From the NCBI GenBank assembly GCA_003170035.1, contig PMZX01000156.1:1-8608 (forward strand): 8,608 nt of DNA. Reading direction: 5' to 3'. A model generated the notes under the pieces. The model was not told where the DNA came from. It made no database searches and saw only the letters and a program-made list of their open reading frames with translations. Origin of the DNA: Myxococcales bacterium (GTDB lineage: Bacteria; Myxococcota_A; Polyangia; Fen-1088). This document shows positions 4,920 to 8,608 of this stretch, in pieces (positions within the stretch are counted from its first letter, which is position 1; each line of letters opens with the position of its first letter). The position numbers were made by a program, and so were the translations under genes.

Positions 4920-5312
4920 ATAGTCCCCTAGACCCGGTGGGCAGGATCGAGACTCGCCGGGCTGCCCCATGTTCGGCGAATCCGCGCGGGGGTTTATGCG
5001 GCCCGCGACCGCTCCGACACTAGATAAGGGTTCCTGGCCGCCCGCTCTAGTCGCTGAGCTATGGGAGCCCCTTCCGAGGCTCCCAGCGGGACTCAAACCC
5101 GCGACCGCACGGCCAGGAAACTCCACGACCGGCAAGCCAAGCTGCTTCGCCTCGCGGTCGACGTCGGCCACGGCCATGGTGATGGCCGCCTCCTGGGCCC
5201 GGCGGATGTTCGCGCCGGCGCGGTATCGCACGACCACGGCGCGGCATACCTGGGCGGCTTGCGCCACGCGGGCAATGTCGCTTTTTGCTATCTCAAGGCG
5301 CGGCATTGGCAT
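4623..5312 (-). CDS. Alternative long reading frame running through the tRNA-like RNA
   Basis: From ATG 5312 (or 5306) the frame is open for 229 residues to the same stop at 4623. The first 65 residues look like real coding sequence: GC-ending codons and helical text such as EIAKSDIARVAQAAQVCRAV and ITMAVADVDREAKQLGLPVV. Across 5118-4930 the text turns into a Gly/Ser/Pro/Arg-rich string typical of untranslated GC-rich DNA, coinciding with the folded RNA. Then the Pro-rich gene with its own ribosome site begins. Either one fusion protein is made, or an upstream gene has lost its own stop at the RNA. The start overlaps the CPMC gene by 20 bases and has no strong ribosome site. Confidence 0.4.
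   Translation of the reverse strand: MPMPRLEIAKSDIARVAQAAQVCRAVVVRYRAGANIRRAQEAAITMAVADVDREAKQLGLPVVEFPGRAVAGLSPAGSLGRGSHSSATRAGGQEPLSSVGAVAGRINPRADSPNMGQPGESRSCPPGLGDYMSPTPGTPAGRSAPIASIPVPPRYVPDANIPEAPACVLTLGQIASIPAPKPPDEPAFEIYEDRVHRDVGRGRAVKVVKVPSQRCHVTILDEFGEVVQP
4778..4877 (-). repeat. 16-nt direct repeat inside the Pro-rich gene
   Basis: CGGGGATGCTTGCAAT (plus-strand reading) occurs at 4778-4793 and 4862-4877, exactly 84 bases apart and therefore in frame. Both copies encode IASIP. The bases between them are not repeated, so it is a motif duplication rather than a whole-unit duplication. Confidence 0.7.
5002..5108 (-). repeat. 11-nt direct repeat flanking the tRNA-like core
   Basis: GCGGTCGCGGG (minus strand) is found at 5108-5098, where it forms the variable loop and 5' T-stem strand, and again at 5012-5002, downstream of the D-arm. 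The second copy can also pair with CCCGC at 4990-4986 around an 11-nt loop lacking the T-loop consensus, so it looks like a degenerate second T-arm. Confidence 0.55.
5031..5119 (-). ncRNA. Circularly permuted tRNA-like RNA
   Basis: Read 5'-3' on the minus strand: TTCCTGGCCG (5119-5110); variable segment GCGGTC (5108-5103); T-stem GCGGG, loop TTTGAGT, CCCGC (5102-5086); 3' acceptor strand TGGGAGCC (5085-5078); an 8-nt loop (5077-5070); 5' acceptor strand GGCTCCCA (5069-5062); TA; D-stem GCTC, loop AGCGACTA, GAGC (5059-5044); GGG; CGGCCAGGAA (5040-5031). The last segment pairs with the first in 10 consecutive base pairs. All four helices are perfect. The bases for the tertiary pairs U8-A14, G15-C48, G18-U55 and U54-A58 are in place, and A19-U56 replaces G19-C56. 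No CCA is encoded and there is no anticodon loop: the anticodon-side helix is open to the transcript ends. Cleavage in the 8-nt loop, for example by RNase P and 3' processing, would give a two-piece tRNA. tmRNA is less likely because tmRNA lacks this D-stem and no pseudoknots are seen. Function unknown. Confidence 0.8.
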
Positions 5313-5550
5313 GAATTTTGACACCATCGGCGTTTTGTGGCATCCTACCAGTATGGGCCAGGTCTCCACGCGCTACCGCCTCCGCTTCGTCGTGCTGGAT
5401 GAAGACGCAGAGGCGTGCCTGGATATCACCTTGGCGCACGAAGGCCTCGCCACGCTCAGGGTAGGCAGCGGTGACACCATCCCCGTGCGGCTCACGGTGA
5501 CCGACCGTCAGCGCGTCCGCCTTGCACATGGGGCAGATAGTAGAACTCAC
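5293..5550 (-). CDS. 85-residue protein with N-terminal CPMC knuckle
   Basis: GTG 5550 overlaps the stop of paralogue B (GTGA) and follows GGGCGGGCT, the same arrangement as at 4271. The protein opens with ICPMCKADALTV, a zinc-knuckle half. Then come a short His-containing loop and a strand-rich middle (EAFVRQGDIQARLCVFIQHDEAEAV), ending with GDLAHTG and a poorly structured tail. Only one further Cys is present (residue 47), so His18 or His22 may complete a metal site. No family is recognised. It overlaps the start of the next possible gene by about 20 bases. Confidence 0.62.
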   Translation of the reverse strand: MSSTICPMCKADALTVGHREPHGDGVTAAYPERGEAFVRQGDIQARLCVFIQHDEAEAVARGDLAHTGRMPQNADGVKIHANAAP

Positions 5551-5765
5551 AGCCCGCCCACTTTCGCCGACCGCTCATCCCGGCACTGCCGGCACTCGCA
5601 CGGATCGCGGGTGGAATCCGCGGCGTCGAGTGCCGCCTCGGCGATTCGCCGCACCACCTGATTCGCGATCGCCTCACTGATGACACGGGCCGATGACCAG
5701 CGATCGTTGTGGAGGGTGCGCACCAGCGCGCACGCGACGGCGTGGATGCGCGACTCGCGGGTCAC
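5547..5765 (-). CDS. Small CxCxxC protein, paralogue B
   Basis: This is a 72-residue protein starting at GTG 5765, overlapping the previous stop (GTGA). The N-terminal half (MTRESRIHAVACALVRTLH) differs from paralogue A apart from the MTRE opening. The C-terminal half (RRIAEAALDAADSTRDPCECRQC) is nearly the same as in the gene at 4268-4459. Both genes end in GGL and share the nucleotides GGGCGGGCTGTGA, which form the ribosome site, start and stop of the following gene. This indicates duplication of a gene and its coupling junction. Function unknown; the CxCxxC may bind metal. Confidence 0.75.
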   Translation of the reverse strand: MTRESRIHAVACALVRTLHNDRWSSARVISEAIANQVVRRIAEAALDAADSTRDPCECRQCRDERSAKVGGL

Positions 5766-6022
5766 CGCTGCACCTCGCCCGCGCGGTCCAGCTCGGCGCA
5801 GACATCGCGAGAATACTCAGCCAGATCTGAGTCAGCGTCGTCGATCACTCGGTCGATTGCCCGGATTCGCTCCAGCGCCTCGGCCGAGTCCAGTAGGGCT
5901 GGCAGGCGGGCCATTGCGGCGGATAGATACGCGGTACGAGTCTGCGCCGACGGGGCGGCGAGCCAGGCGGATTCGAGGCGGCGTAGGTCGGAGAGCGTGG
6001 CGAGCGTGAGGGGGGATGGCAT
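5762..6022 (-). CDS. 86-residue helical protein, first gene of the leftward operon
   Basis: It starts at ATG 6022 and its TGA overlaps the GTG of paralogue B. The sequence is nearly all helix (LATLSDLRRLESAWLAAPS, then LPALLDSAEALERIRAIDRV and an acidic DDADSDLAEYS). It has a heptad-like Leu/Ala/Ile spacing that suggests a helical bundle or coiled coil. The ribosome site is poor. The AT-rich stretch upstream (6060-6105) is the likely promoter for the whole leftward operon and is shared with the divergent RHH-like gene. No family is recognised. Confidence 0.68.
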   Translation of the reverse strand: MPSPLTLATLSDLRRLESAWLAAPSAQTRTAYLSAAMARLPALLDSAEALERIRAIDRVIDDADSDLAEYSRDVCAELDRAGEVQR

Positions 6023-6105
6023 TTGCCGAAGATGCGCTCGGCCCGTGCGAAATGCAAGAACTATTTTCGTTGCATTCTATCTTTTTCTATGCTATCCGTC
6101 GGTGT
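6023..6105. promoter_or_regulatory. Divergent promoter region
   Basis: AT-rich DNA separates the leftward operon (start 6022) from the rightward regulator (start 6106). Rightward, TTGCAT at 6070-6075 is followed 17 nt later by TATCCG, or by TATGCT a little earlier; either would give a very short or absent leader. Leftward, the minus strand carries TAGAAT at about 6078-6073, a 5/6 match to TATAAT, with only a poor -35. The regulator gene may bind here and control both directions. Confidence 0.45.
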
Positions 6106-6327
6106 ATGAGTGCAAAAGCCCGTCCGCAGAAACTCCATCGTGGCCGACCAGCGTTGCCGGCCGAGTCCCGTGCTAGCGAGCCCGTCACGGCATGGCTCAC
6201 ACCGGCCGAGTGTGACCTCGTGACCCGAGCTGCGTCCACGGTGCCAAGACGTAGCATTTCCCGCTGGTGTGCTGATATAGTAGTGAGCGCAGCGCGGAAC
6301 GTGCTCGGCGCTCACGGCCTGGAATAG
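6106..6327 (+). CDS. RHH-type (CopG/Arc-like) DNA-binding protein
   Basis: This is a 73-residue protein starting at ATG 6106; the in-frame ATGs at 6016 and 6052 lie in the promoter region. After a basic N-terminal arm (SAKARPQKLHRGRPA), a strand-like EPVTAWLTPAE leads to helix 1 (CDLVTRAAS). A turn follows, then helix 2 (SISRWCADIVVSAARNVLG). This fits a ribbon-helix-helix domain, where dimers insert a two-stranded ribbon into the major groove. It faces the leftward operon across a shared promoter, the classic position of an autoregulator. A hairpin follows the stop. The match is by pattern only, without a clear family name. Confidence 0.68.
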   Translation: MSAKARPQKLHRGRPALPAESRASEPVTAWLTPAECDLVTRAASTVPRRSISRWCADIVVSAARNVLGAHGLE

Positions 6328-6345
6328 TCGCAACTCCTTGCGGAC
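6327..6345 (+). terminator. Hairpin directly after the RHH-like gene
   Basis: CGCAA (6329-6333), loop CTCC, TTGCG (6338-6342) form a perfect stem starting within 2 nt of the stop codon; GT/AC can extend it across one bulged base. There is no T-run, so termination would be weak. A second small hairpin CGCA-AAAA-TGCG follows at 6349-6360. Confidence 0.4.
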
Positions 6346-6434
6346 CTACGCAAAAATGCGCCACGTAATTACGCCATTTAACTTAATGCGCGAAACAATT
6401 TACGGCTTAACGCGGATGGAACGTGGCGCGAAAC
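6346..6434. repeat. AT-rich intergenic region with inverted and direct repeats
   Basis: A perfect 9-bp inverted repeat GCGCCACGT (6358-6366) / ACGTGGCGC (6421-6429) encloses 54 bases of AT-rich DNA. A 9-nt direct repeat GCGCGAAAC lies at 6388-6396 and 6426-6434. Related words CTTAATGCG and CTTAACGCG lie at about 6382 and 6406, and TTACGCC/TTACGGC nearby. This could be a replication origin with iterons, a regulator binding region, or both. It directly precedes the promoter at 6448-6476. Confidence 0.5.
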
Positions 6435-6447
6435 CAAGGCCTACAAC

Positions 6448-6476
6448 TTGGCCCTTTCTTTGCTATAGAGTATAGG
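6448..6476 (+). promoter_or_regulatory. Sigma-70-like promoter for the Cys-rich gene operon
   Basis: TTGGCC (4/6 to TTGACA) at 6448-6453 and TATAGG (4/6 to TATAAT) at 6471-6476 are exactly 17 nt apart. The predicted transcription start is about 6483, which excludes the ATG at 6481 and supports the start at 6517. A CCAAG/CTTGG inverted repeat (6434-6438, 6447-6451) overlaps the -35 and could be an operator. Confidence 0.55.
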
Positions 6477-6516
6477 TAAGATGGCAACGCAGAAAACAGA
6501 CACGGAGGCCCAGACC

Positions 6517-6801
6517 ATGACGACCCACGAGCACACCCAGGATAGCGATTGCGCCGGACACATCGTAGACGGCGAGTGCCAGGTCTGCGGCGTCTGGCAT
6601 AACAATGAGTGCCCGGAGTGCCACGGCCACGGATTCCACACGTCAGAGTGCCCAGACAACGACAACAACTCACACGACGGCGCGGTGGTATGCACGTGCG
6701 GCCCGGACTGCGGCAGCGACTCCACGGCGTGCGGCGACTGCCCGGCGTGCGCATGCGAGCCGGAGCCGAGCCACTGCGTGTTCGATGGCGAGGAGGTATA
6801 A
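6517..6801 (+). CDS. Cys-rich acidic putative metal-binding protein
   Basis: This is a 94-residue acidic protein with 14 Cys and many His. Its blocks are CQVCG, NECPECHGHGFHTSEC, VVCTCGPDC and ACGDCPACAC. ATG 6517 is chosen because GGAGG lies 8 nt upstream and because the promoter at 6448-6476 would start transcription after the ATG at 6481. The CPECHGHG piece resembles the zinc-binding repeats (CxxCxGxG) of DnaJ. It likely binds several zinc ions, possibly as a chaperone-like or metal-buffering protein. No exact family is recognised. It is the first gene of a rightward operon. Confidence 0.75.
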   Translation: MTTHEHTQDSDCAGHIVDGECQVCGVWHNNECPECHGHGFHTSECPDNDNNSHDGAVVCTCGPDCGSDSTACGDCPACACEPEPSHCVFDGEEV

Positions 6802-6802
6802 C

Positions 6803-7009
6803 ATGACGACTTTCCACTCAGCCACCAAGAGCGCAACCATCGACCGCAGCACGCTGACCGTCACGACCAACGACGGCGCGACCACAACTCACACGACGCT
6901 GGCCGATGCCACGGCGCGAGCGCTGGCCCATGTGGCGACGCCCAAGCCGACGCCGCTGCGCCTGGCCCTACTGGACGCCATGGCCCGATCAACGACATGG
7001 AGGGACTGA
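6803..7009 (+). CDS. Thr/Ala-rich hypothetical protein, 68 residues
   Basis: ATG 6803 has a strong AGGAGG at 6791-6796 with 6-nt spacing and begins one base after the previous stop. The protein starts with Thr/Ser-rich beta-like text (MTTFHSATKSATIDRSTLTV, then TTNDGATTTHTTLADATARA). It ends in a helical segment (LRLALLDAMARS). The first half could be a small beta hairpin sheet. No family is recognised. Its 3' end carries the ribosome site of the next gene. Confidence 0.65.
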   Translation: MTTFHSATKSATIDRSTLTVTTNDGATTTHTTLADATARALAHVATPKPTPLRLALLDAMARSTTWRD

Positions 7010-7011
7010 CG

Positions 7012-7239
7012 ATGCCACGACCCACGACCCTGGAATGTCTGAGAGCAGCGGACGAGCACCTGACCCGCGCGCTGAACTGCCTGCGCGACGCCCGCGAGAA
7101 CGAGCTGGCCGAGGCTCGCGCCGCTGGCAATCTGCCAGGCGCCAGCGGAGCCGACGCGCACGCCCGGCACCTGCTCTGCAATCGCGCGCTCATCGAGGCC
7201 GAGCGACTGGCGACCGCCGCGCGGGAGATTCTGTCGTGA
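7012..7239 (+). CDS. 75-residue helical protein
   Basis: ATG 7012 is chosen over the in-frame ATG at 6997 because GGAGG at about 6999-7003 sits between them at suitable spacing for 7012. The protein is helical throughout: TLECLRAADEHLTRALNCL, RDARENELAEARAA, and RALIEAERLATAAREIL, with a GASGADAHARHLLC turn in the middle. This suggests a three-helix bundle. It is coupled to the next gene by GTGA at 7236-7239. Function unknown. Confidence 0.7.
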   Translation: MPRPTTLECLRAADEHLTRALNCLRDARENELAEARAAGNLPGASGADAHARHLLCNRALIEAERLATAAREILS

Positions 7240-7817
7240 CCGCCCTGGCGCTCGCCCTTCTCCTCGCCGGCCCGCCCGCCTCTTGGTCTGACCCATTCGT
7301 GCCGCCGGTCGAGCGCTTTGCGTCGTACTGGCCGACGCACGCACAGGCCCCGAAGCCCGCGCCGCTCCCCGCTCGCAAACTCACGCGCGCCGATTTTGCC
7401 GACGCGCCCAAGCCGCGCGCACTGACCGCGGCCGATGCCCGCGCGCAGGCCGACGCGCTCCAGGCCGAGCTAGCGGCCGAGGCTGCGGCGTACCTGGTGC
7501 TGTCCAATCGACGTGACCGCGCGGTAGTTTTGAGTGCGCTTTTGTGCGACGCCCGGCAGCGCGCTGCCGATGCGGCTGCCAAGAATCGCTCTGGCACCCT
7601 TGATCGGCCCTTGGCGCTCGCCTACGTGAAAGCGGTCGAGGTGGTCGAGGCTACAGAGCTGCGCTTGGCCGTGCTGGACGTGCGGCCGCTGGTCTGCTCG
7701 TTGTGGCCTGTGGCCCGCATGGTGTCCTGCTTGGGTATCACCGCGCCGGCAGAGTGCGAGACGGACGCAGAGCTGGCGGCCATGGTTCGCGCGGCGGGAA
7801 AGCTGGGGGCGCCGTGA
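7236..7817 (+). CDS. Probable exported helical protein with Pro-rich linker
   Basis: This is a 193-residue protein starting at GTG 7236 on the previous stop, with GGGAG about 9 nt upstream. Residues 2-12 are a hydrophobic stretch (TALALALLLAG) followed by PPAS, which fits a short signal peptide, though no basic residue precedes it. A Pro-rich segment (THAQAPKPAPLPARKL) follows. Next comes a long Ala-rich helix (ARAQADALQAELAAEAAAYL) and further helices carrying LLCDARQ, LVCSLWP, VSCLG and ECETD. The four Cys could form disulfides outside the cytoplasm. Possible roles are a periplasmic lysis accessory, superinfection factor or secreted effector; none is shown. It ends in a GTGA coupling. Confidence 0.7.
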   Translation: MTALALALLLAGPPASWSDPFVPPVERFASYWPTHAQAPKPAPLPARKLTRADFADAPKPRALTAADARAQADALQAELAAEAAAYLVLSNRRDRAVVLSALLCDARQRAADAAAKNRSGTLDRPLALAYVKAVEVVEATELRLAVLDVRPLVCSLWPVARMVSCLGITAPAECETDAELAAMVRAAGKLGAP

Positions 7818-7978
7818 CCGCCCCCCTTCCACCCTGGCAGATTCGCATGCTTCCACCCGAGGAATGCCCGTACTGCTGCCAGGACGCCGCGCCCGGGGAC
7901 AGGCTCTGCCACGAACACAAGCGCATCGGGGACGACGATGCAAGACAACGGCACGTTGAATTTATGGAGGACGAATGA
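7814..7978 (+). CDS. 54-residue zinc-knuckle-like protein
   Basis: GTG 7814 overlaps the preceding TGA, with a GGGGG ribosome site, and the TGA at 7976-7978 overlaps the next ATG. The protein reads PPWQIRMLPPEECPYCCQD, then GDRLCHEHKRIGDDDARQRH. CPYC and LCHEH give a C2HC or C2H2 ligand set for one zinc ion. Such short treble-clef-like proteins are common in phages, sometimes as HNH-like remnants, but the nuclease residues are not complete here. Function unknown. Confidence 0.7.
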   Translation: MTAPLPPWQIRMLPPEECPYCCQDAAPGDRLCHEHKRIGDDDARQRHVEFMEDE

Positions 7979-8241
7979 CCGCCAAGACAGCCTTGGAGAA
8001 CTGCCGGAAAGCCGCCGCGTACTTTCGCCAGTGTGCCAGTCGAGTGCAGCCGCATCAGCTCGGAGTCGCGCAGGCCATGGAGTACGCAGCCGCTGTGTCG
8101 TGGATGGCCGCGACATGGACCGAGCCCGGCACCGACGCGCAAATAGCCGTAGAAGTCCAGGCACTGGCCCGAAGGCAACTGGCGGCCATGCGAATCCCGG
8201 CGGAACACGTGCGACAACTGACGAAGGGGAAAGCGTCGTGA
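7975..8241 (+). CDS. 88-residue hypothetical helical protein
   Basis: ATG 7975 overlaps the previous stop as ATGA and has GGAGG at about 7965-7969. The text is helical with two longer blocks: ALENCRKAAAYFRQCASRVQ and LGVAQAMEYAAAVSWMAATW, then AQIAVEVQALARRQLAAM. A basic end (HVRQLTKGKAS) follows. It could be a small helical bundle. No family is recognised. Its stop overlaps a possible GTG start at 8238. Confidence 0.7.
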   Translation: MTAKTALENCRKAAAYFRQCASRVQPHQLGVAQAMEYAAAVSWMAATWTEPGTDAQIAVEVQALARRQLAAMRIPAEHVRQLTKGKAS

Positions 8242-8402
8242 CGTTCTGGGCATTGACGGGCGATATTTGCGGAGGTGGCGCGAGAATCTTCCTTGACATC
8301 GGCCGCACACAACGCATAGGATGCACACATGGGAAAGCCGAACGAACTGCTGGTAATGAAGTACGGCGCCGAAGGATTTTGGACTGTCGCGGCTACCGCT
8401 GA
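8238..8402 (+). CDS. Doubtful GTGA-coupled ORF across a promoter
   Basis: GTG 8238 overlaps the preceding stop and AAGGGG lies about 9 nt upstream, so initiation is plausible. The 54-residue product begins VTFWALTGDICGGGARIF and then becomes Arg-rich. It overlaps the next gene's start by 74 bases and contains the TTGACA/TAGGAT promoter, so much of it is probably not selected as protein. Confidence 0.28.
   Translation: MTFWALTGDICGGGARIFLDIGRTQRIGCTHGKAERTAGNEVRRRRILDCRGYR
8293..8322 (+). promoter_or_regulatory. Sigma-70-like promoter giving a leaderless transcript
   Basis: A perfect -35 TTGACA (8293-8298), an 18-nt spacer and TAGGAT (8317-8322, 4/6) lie just before ATG 8329. Only 6 nt separate the -10 from the ATG, so transcription would begin at or within a base or two of the start codon. 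No ribosome site precedes the ATG, in agreement. Confidence 0.6.
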
Positions 8403-8568
8403 CGTCCTAATGCGCCCGGCAGCGACGCTGTATTCATGGATTCGCCGCGGCAGATTGAAGCGCGTGAGGCGCACGGGTGGCAGCGTCTTTGTCCATTACG
8501 AATCTGCCGCGCAACTTGCCAAGGCGGGGTTCCCGGCGCGCAAGCGGCTAGCCGGAGGCGCCAAGTGA
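8329..8568 (+). CDS. MerR/excisionase-like helix-turn-helix protein
   Basis: This is a 79-residue protein starting at ATG 8329, with no ribosome site and a promoter at leaderless distance. Residues 15-52 (EGFWTVAATADVLMRPAATL, then YSWIRRGRLKRVRRTGGSVF) follow the winged-HTH pattern of the MerR/Xis/AlpA group. An ATADVL first helix is followed by a recognition helix with YSWIRRG, then a wing with basic residues and an aromatic strand. A basic tail (GFPARKRLAGGAK) may add DNA contact. It is likely a transcription regulator, excisionase-like protein or prophage-type switch component. The leaderless start recalls phage lambda cI expression but there is no homology. The stop is GTGA-coupled to a mini-ORF. 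Confidence 0.75.
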   Translation: MGKPNELLVMKYGAEGFWTVAATADVLMRPAATLYSWIRRGRLKRVRRTGGSVFVHYESAAQLAKAGFPARKRLAGGAK

Positions 8569-8603
8569 AGCCCGCCGCGACTGCGACGAACAAGGAGACA
8601 TGA
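8565..8603 (+). CDS. 12-residue mini-ORF linking two genes
   Basis: GTG 8565 overlaps the regulator's stop and the frame VKPAATATNKET ends at TGA 8601-8603, overlapping an ATG at 8600. It may serve only to deliver ribosomes to the next gene, as the 12-residue ORF at 1749-1787 may do. It contains the AAGGAG ribosome site of the following gene. Confidence 0.3.
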   Translation: MKPAATATNKET

Positions 8604-8608
8604 CCATG
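8592..8608 (+). CDS. Start of the next rightward gene (truncated by the window)
   Basis: AAGGAG at 8592-8597 is followed by ATG at 8606 with 8-nt spacing, at the very end of the window. A second ATG at 8600 is too close to the ribosome site but overlaps the mini-ORF stop. Only the start signal is visible. Confidence 0.45.

Noticed and set aside
4970..4980. ATG 4970 as start of the Pro-rich gene
   Set aside because: No ribosome site, and it sits in the loop of a TCGCCG/CGGCGA inverted repeat; ATG 4919 has AGGGG at good spacing.
4986..5119. Two-piece (permuted) tmRNA
   Set aside because: The order acceptor 3' then 5' fits, and a short frame ending Arg-Ala-Ala-stop follows (TAA 4996-4994). However, a full 4-bp D-stem is present, there is too little room for a pseudoknot before the tag, and the frame does not resemble a known tag.
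5031..5119. Junction of two tandem ordinary tRNAs, each cut by chance
   Set aside because: Two broken tRNAs would not extend pairing beyond the 5-bp anticodon stem. Here pairing runs 10 bp without interruption, through the place where anticodon loops would lie.
6481..6516. Upstream ATG for the Cys-rich gene
   Set aside because: It lies before the predicted transcription start and has no spaced ribosome site; ATG 6517 has GGAGG.
1..8608. CRISPR array, IS element or integrase
   Set aside because: No regularly spaced repeats, no transposase or integrase motifs and no terminal inverted repeats with target duplications were seen.

Overview
The window is about 8.6 kb of GC-rich, gene-dense DNA packed with very small genes. 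It looks like the accessory and lysis part of a tailed-phage (or prophage) genome from a GC-rich bacterium, probably a proteobacterium. Reasons: almost every gene is under 150 codons; neighbours overlap by GTGA or ATGA; there is a lysis set (CHAP-type peptidoglycan hydrolase, two-helix holin-like protein, SLT-type lytic transglycosylase), a phage-type PD-(D/E)XK nuclease, several Cys-rich mini-proteins and three HTH/RHH-type regulators. No capsid, tail, terminase or polymerase gene is visible, so the host assignment is only an inference.

Layout. (1) 1-2510, plus strand: the end of an upstream gene, a one-helix peptide, a double-HTH protein with a Cys cluster, a 20-residue membrane peptide, an unknown gene, the CHAP hydrolase, the holin-like protein, a hairpin and mini-ORF leader, the transglycosylase and the nuclease. 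(2) 2512-2538: an imperfect hairpin between converging genes. (3) 6022 down to 2564, minus strand: a leftward operon of at least ten small genes. It includes two paralogous CxCxxC proteins, a protein with HPPC and LEHP motifs, several zinc-ribbon proteins and, at 5119-5031, an RNA that folds as a circularly permuted tRNA. (4) 6023-6105: an AT-rich divergent promoter region. (5) 6106-8608, plus strand: an RHH-like regulator, a repeat-rich AT-rich intergenic region with a promoter, a 14-cysteine protein, a chain of small coupled genes including one probable exported protein, and a MerR/excisionase-like HTH gene that appears to be transcribed without a leader.

The most notable item is the minus-strand RNA at 5119-5031. 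A T-arm and the 3' acceptor strand come first. An 8-nt loop joins them to the 5' acceptor strand and the D-arm. The two ends then pair in a 10-bp helix in place of an anticodon stem-loop. Acceptor, D and T stems are all perfect. The nucleotides for U8-A14, G15-C48, G18-U55 and U54-A58 are present, and the normal G19-C56 pair is replaced by A19-U56. I know of permuted tRNA genes in algae and archaea and of permuted tmRNA in some bacteria, but not of a permuted tRNA-like gene in a phage. Its function cannot be read from the sequence.
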